Of a stretch of 64,000 nucleotides of DNA, positions 57,107 through 64,000 are shown piece after piece. The position numbers and the translations under genes are program-made. The notes under the pieces were generated by a model, which was not told the origin of the DNA, did no database searches, and saw nothing but the letters and a program-made list of their open reading frames with translations. Position 1 is the first letter of the stretch, and the number at the start of each line of letters is the position of its first letter. Source of the stretch: Morinoia aosen (Eukaryota > Arthropoda > Malacostraca > Amphipoda > Talitridae); the NCBI GenBank assembly GCA_030386875.1, contig CM059563.1, positions 49,231,602-49,295,601 on the forward strand, read 5' to 3'.

Positions 57107-58245
57107 TGTCTCCAGGTGGTGAATGCTCCCATGGGTGAGTGAACTGACCTGTCCAGGTGGTGAGTGGTCCCCTGGGTGGGTGGACTGACCTGTCCAGGTA
57201 GTGAGTGCTTCCATGGGTGAGTGTACTGACCTGTCCAGGTGGTGCGTGCTCTCCTGGGTGAGTGTACTGACCTGTCCAGGTGGTGAGTGGTCCCCTGGGT
57301 GGGTGGACTGACCTGTCCAGGTGGTGAGTGCTCCCCTGGGTGAGTGTACTGGCCTGTCCAGGGGGTGAGTGGTCCCCTGGGTGGGTGGACTGACCTGTCC
57401 AGGTGGTGAGTGCTCACCTGGGGGAGTGGACTGACCTGTCCGGGTGGTGAGTGCTCCTCTGGGTGAGGAGAATGACCTGTCCAGGGGGTGAGTGCTCCCC
57501 TGGGTGAGTGTACTGGCCTGTCCAGGTGGTGAGTGCTCCCCTGGGTGTGTGGACTGACCTGTCCAGGTGGTGAGTGCTCCCCTCGGTGAGTGTACTGGCC
57601 TGTCCAGGTGGTGAGTGTTCCCCTGGATGAGTGGACTGACCTGTCCAGGTGGTGAGTGCTCCCCTGGGTGAGTGTACTATACCTGTCCAGGTGGTGAGTG
57701 CTCCCCTAGGTGAGTATACTGGCCTGTCCAGGTGGTGAGTGCTCCCTTGGGTGAGTATACTGTACCTGTCCAGGTGGTGAGTGCTCCCCTGCGTTGATGT
57801 ACTGACCTGTCCAGGTGGTGAGTGCTCCCCTGGGTGTGTGGACTGACCTGTCCAGGTGGTGAGTGCTCCCCTGGGTGAGTGTACTGGCCTGTCCAGGTGG
57901 TGAGTGTTCCCCTGGGTGAGTGGACTGACCTGTCCAGGTGGTGAGCGCTCCCCTGGGTGAGTACTGGCCTGTCCAGGTGGTGAGTGCTCCCCTGGGTGAG
58001 TGTACTGACCTGTTAAGGTGGTGAGTGCTCCCCTGGGTGAGTGGACTGACCTGTCCAGGTGGTGAGTGCTCCTCTGGGTGAGAGGACTGACCTGTCCAGG
58101 TGGTGAGTGCTCCCCTAGGTGAGTGGACTGACCTGTCCAGGTGGTGAGTGCTCCTCTGGGTGAGAGGACTGACCTGTCCAGGTGTGAGTGCTCCCCTGAG
58201 TGAGTGGACTGACCTGTTCAGGCGGTGAGTGCTCCCCTGGGTGTG
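57107..58245 (+). repeat. 41-bp satellite array, about 28 copies
   Basis: The unit is CTGTCCAGGTGGTGAGTGCT plus CCCCTGGGTGAGTGGACTGAC (41 bases), with one- or two-base variants and a few indels. Variant units (GTGTACTGGCC, GTGGACTGACC, CTCTGGGTGAGAGGA) are interspersed. Each unit holds two GGTGAGTG motifs like a strong 5' splice site. The 241-codon minus-strand open frame across it is repeat-driven. Confidence 0.93.
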
Positions 58246-58914
58246 GCGTACTTGTCTCCATGTAATGTTTTGCCTCCTTAAATGAGCGTACCTAAATAAC
58301 AGCGTCGTTCGCTCTTCTATTTGACTGTGATAGTACTCGGCTGTAAACTTCTTCACTAACAAATGTATCTTATGTGAGTAAAATTGTTCGCTTGATGGGA
58401 GTGATGCAGTATGGAAAAAAAGAGTAGCCATTTAGTTTTGGTTGGGATATCCTTGGGAAGTCGCCTGGAAAGTTCATGTACGTGTAAACGTATAATTTGC
58501 AAGTCTGCTCCTGCAAATGAATTAATACGAAAAAAGGCGGAAAATTTTTTTTTTTTAAATACAGGCGGTCGAGATGGTGCCCACGTCGTATCTAGTAATA
58601 GCAGGTATTAATAGTATTGGCAAAAAAGTACAGAACTCAAATTGGTTTTTAATCTGAAGAGAAGTTTTCAGTCAAATTAAAAAAGTTCCAAAATATTCAA
58701 AAACCCTAATAAAAAATCGCACGATGCAGTCTGCTGTTTTCGAATACTGTAAAATGCGTCATTGGTGTTTAGAGAAAATTTATTACCTTTTGAATACTAC
58801 TAAATTAGTTATTAAAAAAGGAAAAATGATACTCAGGTGGTCGATGTATTTTAGTAGAGCGGTAAGTGCAAGTGCGTTTTTATTTTAGGCACGAGGCTTA
58901 GGAAAGTTATAAAT
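58246..58914. other. Unassigned sequence
   Basis: AT-rich; nothing recognised. Confidence 0.5.
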
Positions 58915-59250
58915 GCCATACAACTATGGTACTTACGGGAATTAGCGCTCTCAGGGGGAACTGTGAGAGGGTCCGAGCTGAGAGTTAGGTAGGTCTTATT
59001 TTGGTTGAAATAAAATGTTTTTTGTTATGTTAAGGACCACTATTTTTCAATTCACCGCTGTTCTGTCTTTCAACACCTACTACTCTATTCTTCAACTTTT
59101 ATCTTGTTTCATAAACTTCTTTATCATTTTACTGTTCCTATGCCTCTTCTGCATAGATTCCGCGTTCTTGTCTCCATACTGAATGGTCCCTTCCTCCTTC
59201 CTCGCTTTGGAACGCTTTTTTTGCGGTTAGGGAGGCTTTAACTAATATAT
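58915..59250 (+). repeat. Dispersed repeat copy, near full length
   Basis: From TACTTACGGGAATTAGCGCTC through GTCCGAGCTGAGAGTTAGG and CTTGTTTCATAAACTTCTTT to GGGAGGCTTTAACTAA. Confidence 0.78.
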
Positions 59251-59739
59251 AATCTAATTGATATATAAGTTGCACTGCTTAAGTTAATTTTGACATAGTT
59301 TATACGCGTCTGTGCGTCAAACATGGTGTAAGAAATACTGTAGTTTATTTCGCTTGATACATGAATTCTTTATTCAAAATTGTTGTTCCAAGCATTGGGA
59401 TAATTCAATTTTGTTCAAAATTAGGCTTAGTATAATGATTTGGACATTAAATAGTGTAATATTTCCAGTAGGTACAATGTTATCATACACCTAGGTATCT
59501 GAAACCAACTTCTTCAGTGGCAAGTGATCATTGGAAGTTCACATCGCTTCGTCGATGAGCGACAAGGGCGGCGATAAGTTCATTCTGCACAGCTCGAGCA
59601 TGTTTCATTTATCACGAGACTTCGATCGGATGCCAATTGATGGTTTCGGTCGCCCGAGGTCCCGTCCTTGAATTTTCTCTCTCATTGTAACCGCCTGAGG
59701 TGGCGGACGGCAACGGAACCTCAGCGAATGAGCGCTGAG
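59251..59739. other. Unassigned sequence
   Basis: No gene or repeat recognised. Confidence 0.5.
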
Positions 59740-60520
59740 TGATGCAACACTTGGGGTGGAGTGCCACTCTTGTGTCTGCTGAGTGCTGTGTTCCAGAATA
59801 TCGGAGTGGGAACTGTGACAGTTGTCACATGTTGGTACATTTGTATAAAAATTTTTTATTTATCATTCAGATAAACTTGGTGCGATGGCGATGTGTGTTC
59901 CATTTCTTACAGCATCGAGTTCCAGAAACAAGGTGTGGGAACTGTGAAAGTTGTGGCATATTGGTATACTTTTATAACATGGTTCTATATCTCGCACGTT
60001 GAATCTTGATGCGATGACTTAATCTCATAAGTGTTGTATTTCTATTTGAATTGCGTTCCAGAAACTTAATTGGAGTGGTAACTACATGTGACAGTTGTCG
60101 TATGTTCGTACATTTGTATAAAACAGTTTTACATCTCAACAATAGAAACTTGGTGAGATGGCCTATTCCCATGTGTCCTCCTTTTCTAACAGCACCACGG
60201 TTCAGAATCTCGGAGGAGGAACTATGGCAGCTGTGGCATATTCGTACATTAGTATAAAATAGTTTTCTCATACATAGAAACTTGATGCGATGGCCTATTT
60301 CCATGCGTGCTGCGTTGTTAGCTGCATTGCGTTGCAGAAACTCGAAGTGGGATCATAATGGTCCTGGTTTGTTCGTACACATGTTTTATATAATTTTACT
60401 TCTCATAAATTGAAACTTGAGGTGAACATTTATTCTTGTATCTGCGGTGTGTACAGCTGCATCGTATCGAACAAACTCGAAGCTGGAAATGTTACAGCTG
60501 TGCCTTGTTAGTACTCACAA
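59740..60520 (+). repeat. Satellite of about 135-bp period, six diverged units
   Basis: Landmarks GTTCCAGAA-ATCGGAGTGGGAACT recur near 59791, 59921, 60055, 60191, 60332 and 60467. Each is followed by ACAGTTGT..CATGTTGGTACATTTGTATAAAA-like and GAAACTTGGTGCGATGGC-like blocks. Spacing varies from 130 to 141 bases. Non-coding. Confidence 0.85.
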
Positions 60521-60894
60521 AGTAATAAGTTTTTTATTTCTCTCGTAAAAGATAGCTCTTATCTTTCAGTAGACCATAAAATAAAGTTTTTTTCGATTAG
60601 TCTTACATGTTACGAATGCTGGAGTTATAAATATTCGTTTCCAGTGTTTGGATAACCGTTGGGAATCAGTCAACATCTCTAACTTAAGTCAACTTCTTCT
60701 GACCAACACTGCATTCGTACGACGTTCGAATATGTAACGTGATTGTTTCTCCTTTATACATGTATGATGGTATTTCTATTTTTTAAGGACTTAATTATAA
60801 TTATATAATGTTACCAATTTAAGTGCGTACACAAATTTGATGACGTCCCTCTCCGTCCGTGTGCACTTGATGCGCATAAGAGGTTGGTTAATGC
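60521..60894. other. Unassigned sequence
   Basis: Nothing recognised. Confidence 0.5.
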
Positions 60895-61445
60895 CAAATG
60901 ACGAGCTCGTCTTACTAATTTGTGCCAAATGACGAGCTCGTCTTTCGAATTAGTGCCATATGACGAACTCATCTTACGAATTAGTGACATATGACGAGCT
61001 CGTCTTAGAAATTAATGCCATATGAGAGCTCGTCTTACGAATTAGTGCCATATGACGAATTCGTCCTACGAATTAGTGCCACATGACGAACTCGTCTTAC
61101 GAATTAGTGCGATATGACGAACTCGTCTTACGAATTGGTGCCATATGACGAGCTCGTCTTTCGAATTAGTGCCATATGACGAACTCATCTTACGAATTAG
61201 TGCCATATGACGAGCTCGTCTTAGGAATTAGTGCCATATGAGAGCTCGTCTTAGGAATTAGTGCCATATGAGAGCTCGTCTTACGTATTAGTGCTATATG
61301 ACGAATTCGTCCTACGAATTAGTGCCACATGACGAACTCGTCTTACGAATTAGTGCGATATGACGAACTCGTCTTGCGAATTAGTGCCATATGACGAGCT
61401 CGTCTAACAAATTAGTGCCTTACGACGGACCCGTCGTACGAATCT
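60895..61445 (+). repeat. 31-bp satellite of palindromic units with higher-order structure
   Basis: About 17 units of GAATTAGTGCCATATGACGA + GCTCGTCTTAC. The core GACGAGCTCGTC is a perfect 12-base palindrome, as is the variant GACGAATTCGTC. Unit variants recur in the same order 216 bases apart (CTTTCG-type unit at 60941 and 61157), so groups of about seven units were duplicated. Confidence 0.92.
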
Positions 61446-62201
61446 ATGACCGGATATGTTAATAGTGTACGTCATAGTAGCTGTGCAGTTGACAACGTAC
61501 GTGTTAGTAAACTGAACTTTCGCTGTCCACTGTGCAGCTACGGCGATATGAATTCTTTACCAATTTTTCCACTGGTAAGGCATAGTGCTTCTTTTTCTTT
61601 TGTATTTTCTTGACGTAAACGCATTTCGTAAAATTATTCATTTGAAATTTTCTTGTTTAAATTTTGTACTTTTTATTCGGTATTGGAGAGTCGGACTCCC
61701 TTGTAGAAATAGTGTAGTGTGTGCTCTTCCTTTATGAGTTTTGAAATTGTCTACATTTAGTTTTAGGTTAGTTGATTCCGGAATCCTCTTGTAATTTTAC
61801 TTAAGTAATTGGGCGAACCTGTTCGTGTTTCATGTTAGTGATGATAATAACGCTTGAGCTGACCAGCTCGCCTCTTTTAAAGTACTGCTAGTTTTACTGC
61901 TCAAACTTCTTTTTGTAGTTAAATTTACAGGGCTGTGAACAATAGTTCACGTACAATAGTTCGTGCAGTCCGTGATCTTTTTCAATCTGGGTTCAGAGCT
62001 GTTACTCCTTCTTTCTTATGAATATGTGACTTGTCTTCTATTTATGTAGAATATTGCCTGCACCGTATTATTTTACCTTGTAAGTTTACGTATAGCATTG
62101 TTGTGTCATTTTCTGTTTCGACACACTACACATTTTTCGACAAATTTTCTGTTTCGTCTTTTTTATCATGGTTCAGGAAGATTAAATTAATATTTTGTAT
62201 A
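61446..62201. other. Unassigned sequence
   Basis: AT-rich; nothing recognised. Confidence 0.5.
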
Positions 62202-62298
62202 CTTCGTCATGATACAAGTCTAACTCACAACTTCGTCATGACACAAGTCTAACTCACAACTTCGTCATGACACAAGTCTAACTCACAACTTCGTCATG
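62202..62298 (+). repeat. 29-bp tandem repeat, three copies plus a partial
   Basis: Units start at 62202, 62231 and 62260 (CTTCGTCATGACACAAGTCT plus AACTCACAA) with a partial fourth at 62289. Confidence 0.93.
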
Positions 62299-63127
62299 AC
62301 TTCAAAGCATATGCGTTTCTTTCGTACAAGTCTAACTGAATATCTCGGCAAAATCATGACAGTCACCAAACTTCTCACGCATTTCATTTTAAGCGACTTT
62401 TCAAAGTTCCAGGCGATGTTCACTCTACCGAATACTTCGGGCTCACAATATAACAGAACTCGATTAATATATCTCGAGGTGATAAATTGTCTTTTTCCGG
62501 GTGCTCGCATCTCCTCGAACTCCATCATCATCAACGAGGCTCAATTTTTAAGGATGAAGGCTCTTGAGTTTATTGGCTGCTGGAAGCCACTTTCTTTTAT
62601 GTGTACAATTTTCAGTCAACTTCGCAAGATTTACTTCTCACAGAAGTGGCAACTTACTCAAGAGTTCAAGGATTTCTGGTGCACGAAGACGGAAAGTTCT
62701 TGTTTGCTCCCACTCAAATTCTAGTAATTTAATGGCTAGCTCTGAGGCGAGAAAATATAGTCTCAGTGTTTATAGGCGGCTAATTTTTAAGAATTTGAAC
62801 TTCGTTTTGTCGGAGTTTGGGTGAAGAAAATTTTTTCCTACTAGTATATCAAAGATAAAAAAAATTACCGATTCCCGTGGTTGTGAACTAAACAACCTAA
62901 TATATATATGGTTAATATAGTATTTTAATTATTAGGAGTTTCGTATGACTTTTTTTCTTTGGATTGCTTGACGAACTTGTGGTAAATTGAATGTGCTCGC
63001 TCGGACTGCATTCTTGGATTCAGACCAAACAGTCAGTTGTTTGTGTAGGCCGAGTTTGGAAAGTCTATTTTACATCAAAATATTTGGAGAGCAGAGATAC
63101 AGTTCTATGTGTAGTTTCTTAAAATGG
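62299..63127. other. Unassigned sequence
   Basis: Open frames at 62296-62724 (plus) and 62283-62534 (minus) have no motif I recognise. Confidence 0.5.
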
Positions 63128-63211
63128 TCATACCCAGCCCACGATTATTGTAAGAAGTAGGTAGCAGAAACATACCCAGCCAACGACTATTGTAAGAAGC
63201 AAGTAGCAGAA
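63128..63211 (+). repeat. 42-bp direct repeat, two copies
   Basis: 63128-63169 and 63170-63211 share CATACCCAGCC..ACGA.TATTG and TAGCAGAAA, with about four differences. Confidence 0.9.
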
Positions 63212-63696
63212 ACATCGTATCTTCAGAAAGGGAAGTTTCACCAACTCATGTGATATTTGTGCACTGAATTAAAAATATGTGTCGAGTTCGACGATTCAGT
63301 CTTCATCTAAGGAGTTCAACGAAAACATGACCTGTACTTATCGTAGATACCAGCCATGCGAGGAATATGCTGTGACAAACTCTATCTCATTTTTGTGGAA
63401 AAAGTGGCAATTCAATTGGATTCTTCGTTTTAATAGTGCTGGTAGAAGATTTTACAAAACCCTTTGCATTAGATTTTGAAATGAGAATTTTTTTCGTCAG
63501 CTAAATTACTCATAGATTTTGGAGTTTTATTTGCCGGAATGAACTATTTTCGCTCATTGCTGTGTCTGCATAAACTTATTTTGATATTCCATTTCTTAGC
63601 CTAATGCTAAAATGATGTGAACAGGCTGTAGTAAGTGCAGGATTTTTCTGATACAAATTCATGCAGTGTTAGGATTGAAAGCTTCCGTCAAGAAAT

Positions 63697-64000
63697 CCCC
63701 TCAGGTGATACTACTATTGTATCTCTGGGAATTTACACTCCTAGGAGGAAAATGTGCTAGGGCTCGAGCTGGGAGTTAGGCAGGCCTTCTTTTTTTTGAT
63801 GAAAAAATGTTTTTTGTTATGGTAAGGACCACCCTTTTTCGGTTCACTGCTGTCCTGTTTTTCAACGCATTCTACTTCCTTCTTCAACTTTTATCTTGTT
63901 TCTTAAACTTTTTTCTCAACTTTCTGTTTCTACGCCCCTTGTGCTTTGATTCCGCGTTCCCTTATCTCCATACTAAATGTGCCTACCTCTCTTTGGAATG
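63697..64000 (+). repeat. Dispersed repeat copy, cut by window edge
   Basis: It starts CCCCTCAGGTGATACTACTA and runs through GGGCTCGAGCTGGGAGTTAGG and GTTCACTGCTGTCCTGTTTTTC to AATGTGCCTACCTCTCTTTGG at the window end. Confidence 0.75.

Noticed and set aside
56790..57214. Open frames on both strands with 9-residue repeats
   Set aside because: Direct consequence of the 27-bp array.
57706..58431. 241-codon minus-strand open frame with THPGEHSPPGQV-type repeats
   Set aside because: The repeats are translations of the 41-bp satellite. Indels in the array shift the frame, and both strands are open equally.
62283..62724. Overlapping open frames of 142 and 83 codons
   Set aside because: No motif in either. 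Overlap on both strands in a low-stop region is not evidence.
1..64000. CRISPR arrays, bacterial operons, tRNA or rRNA genes
   Set aside because: Direct repeats here are satellites without spacers. No tRNA boxes with a foldable cloverleaf and no rRNA-like blocks were seen.

Overview
The window is eukaryotic nuclear DNA, most probably from an arthropod and plausibly an insect. It is AT-rich with large introns, many satellites and decayed transposons, and has no bacterial features. Species cannot be fixed from the sequence alone. The one cellular gene I can support is the 3' two-thirds of an M1-family aminopeptidase N-like gene on the + strand (8417-25386). It has eleven exons whose splice phases all match, giving about 660 codons up to a TGA stop. 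The N-terminal exons (roughly 300 residues of the usual 900-1000) are not visible and presumably lie before position 1.

Layout. 1-7520: a dispersed repeat split by a 6.9-kb non-LTR retrotransposon (element 1, 451-7364) flanked by identical 41-bp target duplications; its ORF2 is broken. 7521-8416: intergenic or intron sequence with a minus-strand copy of the same dispersed repeat. 8417-25386: the aminopeptidase gene, whose introns hold a 52-bp minisatellite that copies a splice donor, an 87-bp short retro-element with its own target duplication, 32-bp, 11-bp and 20-bp arrays, and a mariner-type helix-turn-helix relic. 25387-32470: 3' UTR and gene-free DNA. 32471-39457: a second, related and intact non-LTR retrotransposon (element 2), with an 847-aa Gag-like ORF1, a 1242-aa APE-RT-RNase H ORF2 and a tail of eight ATT units. 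39458-64000: gene-poor DNA with nested inverted repeats, a 98-bp hAT-type MITE, a CR1/jockey-like relic, seven to eight more copies of the dispersed repeat, and satellites of 18, 27, 29, 31, 41, 42 and about 135 bp.

How the parts relate. The two large elements belong to one family or two sister lineages. They share a 5' UTR stem-loop, a Gag in which a nucleic-acid-binding module plus three zinc knuckles is present twice at exactly the same 252-residue spacing, and an endonuclease-RT-RNase H-CCHC ORF2. Element 1 and the 87-bp fragment in the aminopeptidase gene share two 3' stem-loops whose paired bases covary, which suggests a structured RNA end recognised by the reverse transcriptase. The duplicated Gag, the paired RNA structures and the splice-donor minisatellite are the most interesting observations here.
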